A stretch of DNA of 51,301 nt from Kaistella haifensis DSM 19056 (lineage in GTDB: Bacteria; Bacteroidota; Bacteroidia; Flavobacteriales; Weeksellaceae), in NCBI RefSeq assembly GCF_000735695.2, contig NZ_JASZ02000016.1, forward strand, positions 1 through 51,301. The letters run 5' to 3'. The notes beneath the pieces are model-generated. The model was not told the DNA's origin and ran no database searches. It worked only from the letters and a program-made list of their open reading frames with translations. Of this stretch, positions 34,116-42,424 are shown one piece after another. A program made the position numbers and the translations under genes. Each line of letters starts with the position of its first letter. Within the stretch, counting starts at the first letter, position 1.

Positions 34116-34982
34116 TTAATGAATATGTTTTTCCGCATGATATGAACTTCTTACCAGCGGCGAACTTTCTACATGTCGAAATCCTAAACTTCTGGCAAAA
34201 TCACCAAACTCACTGAATTCTTCCGGAGTGATAAATTTCTTTACCGGCAGATGTTTTTTTGTAGGCTGCAGGTATTGTCCGATCGTAATGACGTCAACAT
34301 TCGCATTTCTGATATCTTCGATGGTTTGGAAAACCTCATCTCTTTCTTCGCCTAATCCGAGCATTAATCCTGTTTTGGTGCGGTTTTGTCCCGCTTCTTT
34401 CATGTAACGCAATACTTCCAGACTTCTTTCGTATTTCGCCTGAATTCTCACTTCGCGCGTCAATCTTTTTACGGTCTCCATGTTGTGGGAAATCACTTCA
34501 GGAGCTACATCAACCAATCGGTCGATATGTTTTGTGATCCCTTGAAAATCCGGAATTAAAGTTTCCATCGTAGTTCCCGGTGAAATTCTTCGCACCGCGT
34601 TTACCGTTTCTGCCCAAAGAATTGAACCCATATCTTTCAGATCATCCCGATCAACAGATGTGAGTACGGCATGTTTTATTTTCATCAATTTGATAGATCG
34701 GGCTACTTTTTCAGGTTCATCCCAATTTACATCCAGTGGTTTTCCGGTTTTCACGCCACAGAATCCGCAACTTCTGGTACAAATATTACCTAAAATCATG
34801 AAGGTTGCAGTACCTTCACCCCAACATTCGCCCATATTCGGGCAACTTCCGCTTTGGCAAATGGTGTTGAGTTTATATTTATCCACCAAACTGCGAAGTT
34901 CGCGGTAGTTTTTCCCGGTCGGGAGTTTTACGCGGATCCATTTGGGTTTTTGGTTTGGGCTTTCTATTGTGGTTTCGTTCAT
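34116..34982 (-). CDS. lipA: lipoyl synthase
   Basis: A 288-residue radical SAM enzyme that inserts two sulfurs into octanoyl groups on lipoyl domains. The N-terminal auxiliary cluster is in CQSGSCPNMGECWGEGTATF. The SAM cluster is in CTRSCGFCGVKTG (CxxxCxxC). HAVLTSVDRDDLKDMGS and GLMLGLGEERDEV are further family blocks, and the end VESSPLVRSSYHAEKH holds the conserved RSSY. The start is at 34982 (MNETTIES); eight upstream residues from 35006 overlap the promoter box. It lies downstream of the ECF sigma gene, separated by 50 bases with its own -7 box at 35004-35011. Confidence 0.97.
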   Translation of the reverse strand: MNETTIESPNQKPKWIRVKLPTGKNYRELRSLVDKYKLNTICQSGSCPNMGECWGEGTATFMILGNICTRSCGFCGVKTGKPLDVNWDEPEKVARSIKLMKIKHAVLTSVDRDDLKDMGSILWAETVNAVRRISPGTTMETLIPDFQGITKHIDRLVDVAPEVISHNMETVKRLTREVRIQAKYERSLEVLRYMKEAGQNRTKTGLMLGLGEERDEVFQTIEDIRNANVDVITIGQYLQPTKKHLPVKKFITPEEFSEFGDFARSLGFRHVESSPLVRSSYHAEKHIH

Positions 34983-35003
34983 CTTTTTCTTTAAAATAAA
35001 GCA

Positions 35004-35011
35004 CAAATTTA
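35004..35011 (-). promoter_or_regulatory. -7 box (TAAATTTG) of lipA
   Basis: TAAATTTG on the minus strand fits TAnnTTTG, with its G 21 bases before ATG 34982. It excludes the upstream ATG at 35006. Confidence 0.5.
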
Positions 35012-35032
35012 CAAATTAAGAAATTGGTTTCA

Positions 35033-35590
35033 TCAATCCTCAAACTCATTGTTTTTCAATAATTCCGAGAGCACTTTTTTAGCGCGCATGATTCTCACTT
35101 TCGTGTTCGAAATGGTGAGACCGAGTTCGTCGGCAATTTCTTTAATACTTTTCTCTTCAAAAAATCGTAGTCTAATGATTTCTTGGTAGTTAAAATCCAG
35201 ACTTTCAATGATGTTTAAAATTTGCTTATGATCTTCTTCTGAAATCAAAAGTTCTTCCGGCGAACGCGCAAACTGGTTTTTGAAATCATCAAAATTGTCG
35301 GTAGAATCTTCGTTTTCACGGTTTTTCTTGCGCCAATAATCGATTACTGTATTTTGAGCAATGGTCAAAATCCACGTTTTAAACTGAAAATTAGGATCGT
35401 AAAGATCTAATTTTGCTAAAACTTTAGAGAAAACAGAAACGGTAATCTCGTCTGCAACATTCTCATCCTGAACTTTTTTCATCACAAAACTGAAAACATC
35501 CACCCAAAAATAATTGATGAGCTTGGTTTGCGATTTTTGATTTTTGTTTTTCGCTAAAATAATCAGCGATAAAAGTTCGTTTTTATCCAT
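35033..35590 (-). CDS. ECF-type RNA polymerase sigma factor
   Basis: A 185-residue sigma-70 family protein. Region 2 is at residues 20-90, with LDLYDPNFQFKTWILTIAQN and VIDYWRKKN (core binding and -10 recognition). Region 4 is at about 125-178, with LDFNYQEIIRLRFFEEKSIKEIA then GLTISNTKVRIMRAKK (helix-turn-helix). A short acidic linker (residues 93-120) connects them. No anti-sigma gene adjoins. The downstream neighbour is lipA, which has its own promoter. The -7 box TATCTTTG ends eight bases before the ATG, which would leave almost no leader. Confidence 0.93.
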   Translation of the reverse strand: MDKNELLSLIILAKNKNQKSQTKLINYFWVDVFSFVMKKVQDENVADEITVSVFSKVLAKLDLYDPNFQFKTWILTIAQNTVIDYWRKKNRENEDSTDNFDDFKNQFARSPEELLISEEDHKQILNIIESLDFNYQEIIRLRFFEEKSIKEIADELGLTISNTKVRIMRAKKVLSELLKNNEFED

Positions 35591-35598
35591 CAGAACGA

Positions 35599-35606
35599 CA
35601 AAGATA
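35599..35606 (-). promoter_or_regulatory. -7 box (TATCTTTG) of the sigma gene
   Basis: TATCTTTG on the minus strand fits TAnnTTTG and ends eight bases before ATG 35590. A very short leader is predicted. Confidence 0.4.
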
Positions 35607-35700
35607 ATAAATTTTACTCCGTTGAATATAGAAAAAAACGAGCGAATAGGTTTGAAACACAGAGATTCTCAGCGAAAATCCGTATCTTGCAATGCTATAA

Positions 35701-36006
35701 ATGTTTACTATGAAAGCGAAAAAAAAATATAAAAAACAGCTCCTTGTTTTACTAAAAGAACTTGCAATTTCCGAGTATGTTTCTCTGGAAACAATGACTA
35801 ATCTGATGCTTTTGAAAGAAATGAAAAAAAACAACATCTCTTTCAAAAAAGGCGATACATTCTCTTTTGAAGATAATATCTTCGATTACAGCGAAGACAA
35901 AAATGTGAGAAAAATCGCAAAACTTCGCAAAAAAATGATCAAAACGATCAATAAATTGGTTGATAAAAATAAATTTACCGATAAAGAGATTGAGTTTTTA
36001 GCTTAA
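35701..36006 (+). CDS. hypothetical Lys-rich protein, 101 residues
   Basis: A small basic soluble protein with no signal or membrane segment. It carries a Lys-rich N-terminal stretch (KAKKKYKKQL) and helices such as LLVLLKELAISEYVSLETMT. An in-frame ATG at 35710 (MKAKKKYKK) may be the real start, because TATCTTGC, near the -7 consensus, ends about 18 bases before it. Nothing in the sequence identifies a family. The gene diverges from the ECF sigma gene and ends at a strong terminator. Confidence 0.7.
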   Translation: MFTMKAKKKYKKQLLVLLKELAISEYVSLETMTNLMLLKEMKKNNISFKKGDTFSFEDNIFDYSEDKNVRKIAKLRKKMIKTINKLVDKNKFTDKEIEFLA

Positions 36007-36020
36007 TTTCAATTGCCCCA

Positions 36021-36073
36021 AAAAAAGACTCACGTCTCCAGAAAAATAATCTGCAAATGTGAGTCTTTTTTTT
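36021..36073 (+). terminator. terminator of the Lys-rich protein gene
   Basis: A 13-bp stem (AAAAAAGACTCAC with GTGAGTCTTTTTT) encloses a 25-base loop and ends in a run of T residues. Confidence 0.8.
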
Positions 36074-36151
36074 ATATTACTTTAAATATAAGGATATTTT
36101 GGATCACGTACATTTTAAGTAAATTTACCGTAATATTTTACTTTTAAAATT

Positions 36152-37036
36152 ATGAATTTCGGAAAAGTCGATGACCCGACCACTGTAGATTTTTCTTTGC
36201 CAAAAGATCATCCCAAAACGGCCCAAATTTTACGAAAAACCACATCAAAAAACCTGGAAATTTGTGTTGGTGCTGCACAATGGAACAAAACCAATATGAA
36301 AGGATTTTATCCGAAAGGCATTAAGGATGAACTCACGTATTATGCCACTCAATTTAATTCAATAGAGCTGAACGCCACGTTTTACAGAATGCCCAGTCCC
36401 GAGCAAGTACAAACCTGGAAAGAAAAAACGCCTGCTGATTTTAAATTTTTCCCAAAAATAACCAATACCGTTTCACATTATCGAAGGTTAATAAATATTA
36501 CCGATGCAGTTACTCAATTTGCTACTGCTGTTATCAATTTTGAGGAAAAATTAGGAATGGTTTTCCTTCAACTGCACGATAATTTCAAACCGAAAGATTA
36601 CGACAGGCTTGAAAAATTCGTGAAAGATTGGCCAAGAGAAATTCCGCTTGCAATAGAACTTAGAAATGATGAGTGGTTCAGTTATGAAGTTGCTTTTAAT
36701 AATATTTGCGACCTTTTCGAGGAATTCAAAATCACCAATATTATCGTGGATACTGCGGGAAGAAGAGATATGCTTCACATGAGATTGACGACTCCGGTAG
36801 CATTTGTTCGATTCGTCAGTGCAAATACTAATATTGATTACCACCGGCTCGATGATTGGTTGGAACGCATCAAAACTTGGAAAGAAGAAGGCTTGGAAAA
36901 ACTGTATTTTTTTGTTCATCAAAAAATCGAACCGTCTTCTCCTCTTTTATCTGCCTATTTCATTGAAAATTTGAATAAGGAGTTTGGAACGTCCATCCAC
37001 ATTCCGGAAATGGCTGAAGTAAAAATGAAATTTTAA
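36152..37036 (+). CDS. DUF72 domain-containing protein
   Basis: A 294-residue TIM-barrel-like protein of the widespread DUF72 (YecE) family. Characteristic segments are ICVGAAQWNKTNMKGFYPKG, YYATQFNSIELNATFYRMPS, FKFFPKITNTVSHYRRLI, FLQLHDNF, PLAIELRNDEWF and FVRFVSANTNIDYHRLDDW. No enzymatic activity is established for the family. The protein is soluble and cytoplasmic. It is a single gene with its own terminator, convergent with nrdA. Confidence 0.9.
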   Translation: MNFGKVDDPTTVDFSLPKDHPKTAQILRKTTSKNLEICVGAAQWNKTNMKGFYPKGIKDELTYYATQFNSIELNATFYRMPSPEQVQTWKEKTPADFKFFPKITNTVSHYRRLINITDAVTQFATAVINFEEKLGMVFLQLHDNFKPKDYDRLEKFVKDWPREIPLAIELRNDEWFSYEVAFNNICDLFEEFKITNIIVDTAGRRDMLHMRLTTPVAFVRFVSANTNIDYHRLDDWLERIKTWKEEGLEKLYFFVHQKIEPSSPLLSAYFIENLNKEFGTSIHIPEMAEVKMKF

Positions 37037-37052
37037 GAATAATGTCTTGTCA

Positions 37053-37086
37053 AAAAAAAAGCCGCAGAAATTCTGTGGCTTTTTTT
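37053..37086. terminator. bidirectional terminator between DUF72 and nrdA
   Basis: A stem of about 12 bp (AAAAAGCCGCAG with CTGTGGCTTTTT, one wobble pair) with an AAATT loop. T runs on both strands fit both convergent genes. Confidence 0.85.
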
Positions 37087-37104
37087 AGTATTGATTATTT
37101 TAGT

Positions 37105-38760
37105 TTATGCTTCGCAAGAAGAGCAAGTCACGAAATTGACCATTAATTCTTTTGAAACAGATGAACTTCTTTGGTAATACAAGGTTTTCACACCTTTTTT
37201 CCATGCTTCAATGTAAAGATAATTCACGTCTTTCACTGGCATTGTCGATGGAATTTGCAGGTTCAAAGATTGCGCTTGATCGATGTATTGCTGTCTTTGT
37301 GCGGCTTGCGAAATAATTTCCATCGGAGAAATCTCTCTGAATGTTTTGAAAACTGCTTTTTCCTCATCGGTAAGTTCTGTTAAATGCTGTACAGAACCGT
37401 GATTCAACATGATCGTTCTCCAGGTTTCTTCGTTGTCGATTCCTTTTTCCTGAAGCAACTTTGCAAGATATTTATTTTTACGCATAAAGTTTCCTTTCGC
37501 CAAACCAGCTTTGTAATAATTGGACGCAAACGGCTCAATTCCCGGTGAAGTTTGCCCTAAAATAGCAGAACTTGAAGTCGTTGGAGCAATTGCCATCGTG
37601 GTGGTATTTCGCATTCCGTAACCTTTCAAAATTTCCGGTTCGCCGTAGATATTTGCTAATTCCTGGGAAGCTTGCAAAGATTGTTCTTTGATTTGTCTGA
37701 AAGCTCTTGCATTAAACTGAGTTGCCTCGAAACTTTCAAAAGGAATCATGTTTTTCTGAAGGTAAGAATGGTATCCTAGAACTCCCAAACCTAGCGCTCT
37801 GTGACGCATTGCGAAATTTCTAGCTCCGGTTAAGTAATAATTTCCTTCCGTTTTTTCGATGAATTCAGACAATACCGCATCCAAGAAATAAATCGCAAGT
37901 TTCACAGCATTGGTATCTTTCCATTCGTCATACAATTCAAGATTCATGGAAGACAAGCAGCAAATAAAAGATTCTTCCGCATTAGACGGCAACATGATTT
38001 CCGAACACAAATTACTCGCATTAATCGGCAATCCAAGGTCTTTATATACTTGCGGCTTATTTCTATTCACATTATCTGTAAACAAAATATATGGCAAACC
38101 TTTTTGCTGACGACTTTCGAGAACTCGCGCCCAGATTTTACGTTTCTCCATATCTCCATCGATCATATCCTGCATCCAATAATCTGGAACACAAATACCT
38201 GTAAAGAGGTTCTGAATCGGACTTCCGATATCTTTGATCGACAAAAATTCTTCGATATCACCGTGGTCAATATCCAAATACGCAGCGAAAGCCCCACGAC
38301 GTACTCCGCCTTGCGAAACCACATCCATCGCGGTATCATAAAGTTTCATGAACGAAACCGCTCCGGAAGATTTTCCGTTGTCAGTTACCGCGGTTCCACG
38401 ATTTCTTAGTTCACCAAAATAACCGGAAGTTCCACCACCGATTTTGGTTTGCATGATTACTTCGCCCAATTTATGCGTGATTCCCTCGATATTATCTGGA
38501 ACGTGTACATTAAAACAAGAAATTGGCAAACCTCTTTGCGTTCCCATATTGGCCCAAACCGGCGATGAAAAACTGATCCAACCTTTGGTAATCATTTCTT
38601 CAAAAGCGGGTTGTAGCTCAGGTTTGTATAATCTTTTTGCAGCAGCAGTGGTGATTCTTTCAATGGCGCCTTTTACAGTTTCGCCTTTCAAAAGATAACC
38701 GCGGTTCAGCATTTGCTCCGACTCTTCGTTGAGCCACCAGATGTTTGTATTTTCTTCCAT
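37105..38760 (-). CDS. nrdA: class I ribonucleoside-diphosphate reductase, alpha subunit
   Basis: A 551-residue catalytic subunit reducing NDPs to dNDPs. The active-site cysteines are in LPISCFNVHV, NLCSEIMLP (with NxCxE) and ESFICCLSSMN, giving the three-cysteine and Glu arrangement. The C-terminal redox pair is CSSCEA at the very end. The barrel carries KIGGGTSGYFGELRNRGT and QGGVRRGAFAAYLDIDH. The protein begins inside the catalytic region (LNRGYLLKGETVKGAIERI) with no N-terminal ATP-cone, so overall-activity regulation by dATP through that domain is absent. It lies downstream of nrdB, 303 bases apart, the gap carrying an interspersed repeat. Confidence 0.96.
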   Translation of the reverse strand: MEENTNIWWLNEESEQMLNRGYLLKGETVKGAIERITTAAAKRLYKPELQPAFEEMITKGWISFSSPVWANMGTQRGLPISCFNVHVPDNIEGITHKLGEVIMQTKIGGGTSGYFGELRNRGTAVTDNGKSSGAVSFMKLYDTAMDVVSQGGVRRGAFAAYLDIDHGDIEEFLSIKDIGSPIQNLFTGICVPDYWMQDMIDGDMEKRKIWARVLESRQQKGLPYILFTDNVNRNKPQVYKDLGLPINASNLCSEIMLPSNAEESFICCLSSMNLELYDEWKDTNAVKLAIYFLDAVLSEFIEKTEGNYYLTGARNFAMRHRALGLGVLGYHSYLQKNMIPFESFEATQFNARAFRQIKEQSLQASQELANIYGEPEILKGYGMRNTTTMAIAPTTSSSAILGQTSPGIEPFASNYYKAGLAKGNFMRKNKYLAKLLQEKGIDNEETWRTIMLNHGSVQHLTELTDEEKAVFKTFREISPMEIISQAAQRQQYIDQAQSLNLQIPSTMPVKDVNYLYIEAWKKGVKTLYYQRSSSVSKELMVNFVTCSSCEA

Positions 38761-39063
38761 GTATTGTATGCTTTTGGGCAGTTGGCTTTAAGCTTTCTGC
38801 ATAATTATATTTATATTTTTTAGGAGCAACCGGTTTTTCGCATTCTCAGAAAACCCGTCCCGCTTTCCGCTGTATCTTTTGCTTCACTGCGTTACGCAAA
38901 AGGATGCCGCTGCAATCGGGGCTAAAACGTTCTGTCTTTTCTCTTTCGAGGCAGAACTAGATTTTGGCTAAAGCCAATTGCAATTTTTTTTTAAAAACGG
39001 GCTAAAGCCCGTTAATAATGCTATTTGCTGTAATTGGCGCTCGCTTCGCTCGCGCCACTCAAC
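38761..39063. repeat. palindromic interspersed repeat region between nrdB and nrdA
   Basis: This gene-free region holds three kinds of palindrome. An imperfect long inverted repeat near 38850-38930 has arms containing cccgctttccgctgtatc and ggatgccgctgcaatcgg around tttgc...gcaaaa. A TTGGC-TAAA-GCCAA hairpin lies at 38964-38977, and an AACGGGC-TAAA-GCCCGTT hairpin at 38996-39013. A GC-rich stretch with GGCGC/GCGCC arms is at 39036-39056. From memory, similar cgggctaaagcccg and cccgc...aaaag sequences recur between genes in Chryseobacterium and Flavobacterium genomes. I therefore take it as a dispersed repeat rather than a regulator of nrdA. Confidence 0.7.
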
Positions 39064-40038
39064 TTAAAACAAATCGTTCTCCGTAATACTCTTGTCGTGC
39101 TTGGTATAATCAACCGGTCTTTTTGCGAAGAAATCGTCCATTGAATTGGCGAAAACTTCCTCTTCAAACCACACCATTGGTCGGTATTGTTCCGGGGTAA
39201 TATTGTATCGGGGTTTCATGTTGATTTTCTTTAAACTATCATCAACACGATATTTCATGAAATTGAGAAGATCTTCTTTTGAGACATTATCAATTTCTCC
39301 CATTTCGAAAATCCAAGAGAGAATATCACCTTCTCTTTCGATAGATTCCTCTACCAAAGTATAAATATCTTCGATGTCGCTATCTGTCAAAAGATCCGGT
39401 TGCTCTTCACGGATTTTGTTGATTAAATAAATCCCTGCATTGGCGTGAATTTGCTCATCTACAGATGTCCATGCAATAATATTGGATACGTTTTTCATAT
39501 ACCCTTTAAATCTTGTAAAAGATAAAATGATGGCAAATTGTGAAAAAAGAGAAACGTTTTCAACCAAAATACTAAACAACAAAAGAGCAGAAACATACTC
39601 TTTCGGAGTTGCTGAATTAGCGTGTTTCAGGGCATTTCCTAAAAATTCGATTCTACCTTTTACGGCAGGAGTTTCAATCACGTTGATAAATTCTTCGTTA
39701 TATCCCAAAACCTCCAAAAGTCTGGAATAAGCTTCGGAATGCCGAAATTCGCATTCGGCGAAAGTAGCTCCCAAACCATTAAGTTCAGGTTTTGGTAGGT
39801 GATGATAGAGGTTTCCCCAGAAGGTTTTCACATTGACCTCAATCTGTGCAATGGCAAGAAGAGCATTTTTTACCGCGTTTTTTTCATGTGGTTCCAACTG
39901 AGAGTGGAAATCTTGGATATCTGCGGTGAAATCAACCTCAGAATGCACCCAAAAAGATTTATTAATAGCTTCTACGAATTGCAAAACCTCCGGATATTCG
40001 AACGGTTTATAGCTTACTCTTTTGTCAAAAATTCCCAT
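39064..40038 (-). CDS. nrdB: class I ribonucleoside-diphosphate reductase, beta subunit
   Basis: A 324-residue ferritin-like subunit that holds the diiron and tyrosyl radical cofactor. Metal ligands are visible in the first helix (DFTADIQDF), in ECEFRHSEAYSRLLE (Glu, His, then a Tyr seven residues after the Glu, the radical position), in ILVENVSLFSQF and in DEQIHANAG (EQIH). The C-terminal tail ends ENDLF, the peptide that docks with the alpha subunit. No ATP-cone is fused at either end. The presence of the tyrosine argues for a class Ia-like cofactor. It is upstream of nrdA in the same direction. Confidence 0.96.
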   Translation of the reverse strand: MGIFDKRVSYKPFEYPEVLQFVEAINKSFWVHSEVDFTADIQDFHSQLEPHEKNAVKNALLAIAQIEVNVKTFWGNLYHHLPKPELNGLGATFAECEFRHSEAYSRLLEVLGYNEEFINVIETPAVKGRIEFLGNALKHANSATPKEYVSALLLFSILVENVSLFSQFAIILSFTRFKGYMKNVSNIIAWTSVDEQIHANAGIYLINKIREEQPDLLTDSDIEDIYTLVEESIEREGDILSWIFEMGEIDNVSKEDLLNFMKYRVDDSLKKINMKPRYNITPEQYRPMVWFEEEVFANSMDDFFAKRPVDYTKHDKSITENDLF

Positions 40039-40459
40039 ATCGTAATTGTATTAAAAAAAATTAAATCCAAGATCATTGTGGAAAAAGTATTATTTATTGT
40101 AATTAATTGATTTTCATTTAATTAAACTGTAAGATAATCCCCAATTTTTTCCTTAGATTTCAGAAATGTGAGTCACAAAAATAGAAAAACGAAGCAGATC
40201 TGGAAAGGTCTTCGTATTAAATCTCTGACTGTAAGCTATAAAAGTTTTCCACAATCACACAGACCTTGCGCTGTTATTGATTTTCACAACTTCAATGCTC
40301 GCAAACAAGCTATTTCCGCTAAATAATATTAAACAAAACCCATCAACCGTATTAAATAAAGCGGAAAGAAATTAAACACCCAAATAAAAAAAAGAAATCG
40401 ACTGTTGTAACAAACAATTCGTTATTGATACTTATCTTTAAACTAAATTCCATCACCGC
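40039..40459. other. divergent regulatory region between nrdB and the efflux operon
   Basis: These 421 bases carry no gene. An 11-bp sequence ATTGTGGAAAA (40075-40085) and its exact inverse TTTTCCACAAT (40245-40255) face each other about 160 bases apart. The 9-base core TTTTCCACA differs by one base from the DnaA box. A shorter inverted pair, AAGGTCT and AGACCTT, lies near 40205 and 40260. TATCTTTA near 40433 is a one-mismatch -7 box for the ABC gene. Regulatory use is inferred. Confidence 0.5.
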
Positions 40460-41152
40460 ATGTTAGTAATAAAAGACTTACATAAATCATACGATACCGG
40501 AAAGAGCAAATTACACGTTCTGAAGGGGATTAATCTTACCATCAACGAGGGCGAGTTTGTCTCGATTATGGGAAGTTCCGGCTCCGGAAAATCTACACTT
40601 CTCAACATCATCGGGATTTTGGATGAAAAAGATTCCGGGATTTATGAACTCGACGGAATTCCAATTGAAGATCTTTCCGAAATAAAAGCTGCGGAATACC
40701 GAAGTAAGTTTCTGGGATTTATTTTTCAATCTTTCAACTTAATCGGTTACAAAACCGCTTTAGAAAACGTCGCGCTTCCGCTCTATTACCAAAATGTAGC
40801 ACGAAAAGAACGCAATCAAAAAGCTTTAGAATATTTGGAAAAAGTAGGATTGGCGGAATGGGCAACTCACCTTCCGAACGAACTTTCTGGTGGACAAAAA
40901 CAACGTGTAGCCATTGCGAGAGCATTAATTACCAACCCAAAAGTAATTCTTGCCGATGAACCAACCGGTGCACTGGATTCCAAAACGACTTACGATATTA
41001 TGAAACTCCTCCAGGAAATCAACGAAGAAGGAAAAACCATCATCATTGTAACCCACGAACCTGATGTTGCCGCCGAAACCAAAAGAAATGTGATTCTGAA
41101 AGACGGATTGATTGAAAGCGACGAATACATCACGCAAAGAGTTTTGTCTTAA
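40460..41152 (+). CDS. MacB/LolD-type ABC transporter ATPase
   Basis: A 230-residue ATPase that powers the adjoining permeases. Walker A is GSSGSGKST (residues 36-44), the signature is [15 protein letters not shown] (139-153) and Walker B is [13 protein letters not shown], followed by the switch His in IIVTHEPD. The [20 protein letters not shown] block is typical of the MacB/LolD/FtsE group, which couples to FtsX-like permeases. It starts an operon of ATPase, two permeases and a periplasmic adaptor, with gaps of 15, 27 and 86 bases. Confidence 0.95.
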   Translation: MLVIKDLHKSYDTGKSKLHVLKGINLTINEGEFVSIMGSSGSGKSTLLNIIGILDEKDSGIYELDGIPIEDLSEIKAAEYRSKFLGFIFQSFNLIGYKTALENVALPLYYQNVARKERNQKALEYLEKVGLAEWATHLPNELSGGQKQRVAIARALITNPKVILADEPTGALDSKTTYDIMKLLQEINEEGKTIIIVTHEPDVAAETKRNVILKDGLIESDEYITQRVLS

Positions 41153-41167
41153 TTCTAAATAAAAAAT

Positions 41168-42397
41168 ATGTTTGATCTGGACCGTTGGAGAGAAATTTTT
41201 GAATCCATTCGCAGCAATATTTTGCGAACGGTTTTATCGGGCTTCACAGTCGCGCTAGGTCTTTTCATTTTCATTGTACTCTTCGGAATTGGAACCGGGC
41301 TTAAAAATGCCTTTACAGAAGGTTTTACAAGAGATGCAGCCAATTTAATTACCATTTTCACCGGAAAAACCTCCATCGCTTACGGTGGATTACAATCGGA
41401 TCGGCAAATCGTTCTAAAAAATGATGATTACGAACAGGTAAAAGAATCTGAACCATCAAAACTAGAAAATTCTACTGCAAGATATTCCACCAATATGACC
41501 GTGAAATATGGTAAAGAAAGCGGCAGTTACCAAATCAGCGGCGCTAATCCTGAAGAAAAAATCATCGAAAACAGAAACCTCACCGAAGGTAGATATCTGA
41601 ACGCGATGGATATGGAACGCAAGCAAAACGTAGCCGTAATCGGACGAATGGTACAGCGGGATTTAATAAAAAACGGAAGTCCAATTGGGAAAGAATTAGA
41701 TATCAACGGAAGTTTTTTCAAAGTTGTCGGCGTTTTTTCTGACGACGGCGGCGATTGGGACGAAAGAATGATCACCGTTCCCATCACTACTTTGCAACAA
41801 ATGAAAAAAGGTTCGGATACGGTGAGTACCATTTTCATCACCTACGACTCGAAAATGTCGCCTGATGAAGCCATAAAATATGGTGATCAGATTCAGAAAG
41901 AACTCAAAGCAAAAAATAAAGTCTCCCCCGAGGACGAAAATGGAATTATTGTAAGAAATAATGCTAAAAATATGGGCGATACGATTCAGTTTTTGTTCAT
42001 CATAACGCTGATTGTCGGTTTTATCGGGATGGGAACATTACTCGCAGGAATCATCGGAATCAGCAACATCATGGTGTACATCGTGAAGGAAAGAACCCAA
42101 GAAATTGGTGTACGAAAAGCCATCGGTGCAAAACCGAGCAGTATTGTAGGATTAATCATGCAGGAAAGCGTGGTAATAACAGTGATTTCTGGGTTTGTAG
42201 GAGTTGGATTAGGCGTTTTATCATTATCCTTAATTGGCGACAATTTAGAAAAATATTTCATCAAAGATCCATCGGTTGGTTGGGGATTAATCCTGGCCGC
42301 ATTTATCAGTTTAGTGATTTCGGGGCTCATTGCAGGCTTTGTACCTGCGTATCGCGCGAGTCGAATTAAACCTATTGAAGCCCTAAGATCGGAATAA
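41168..42397 (+). CDS. MacB-type ABC transporter permease (FtsX fold), first
   Basis: A 409-residue inner-membrane permease. It has an N-terminal helix (about 18-40, RTVLSGFTVALGLFIFIVLF), a periplasmic MacB-PCD domain (about 45-260), and three C-terminal helices with the FtsX signature ERTQEIGVRKAIGAKPSSIV on the cytoplasmic loop. The C-terminus ends RIKPIEALRSE, the usual FtsX ending. It probably pairs with the second permease as a heterodimer driven by the upstream ATPase, acting in MacAB-type export or in an envelope lipid or lipoprotein pathway. Confidence 0.93.
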   Translation: MFDLDRWREIFESIRSNILRTVLSGFTVALGLFIFIVLFGIGTGLKNAFTEGFTRDAANLITIFTGKTSIAYGGLQSDRQIVLKNDDYEQVKESEPSKLENSTARYSTNMTVKYGKESGSYQISGANPEEKIIENRNLTEGRYLNAMDMERKQNVAVIGRMVQRDLIKNGSPIGKELDINGSFFKVVGVFSDDGGDWDERMITVPITTLQQMKKGSDTVSTIFITYDSKMSPDEAIKYGDQIQKELKAKNKVSPEDENGIIVRNNAKNMGDTIQFLFIITLIVGFIGMGTLLAGIIGISNIMVYIVKERTQEIGVRKAIGAKPSSIVGLIMQESVVITVISGFVGVGLGVLSLSLIGDNLEKYFIKDPSVGWGLILAAFISLVISGLIAGFVPAYRASRIKPIEALRSE

Positions 42398-42424
42398 ATA
42401 AAAGACCAAAAAATTATCAACCAA

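Noticed and set aside
40039-40459. Origin of replication from the DnaA-like boxes
   Set aside because: Only two imperfect boxes, 160 bases apart, with no AT-rich unwinding region, dnaA or other origin genes nearby.
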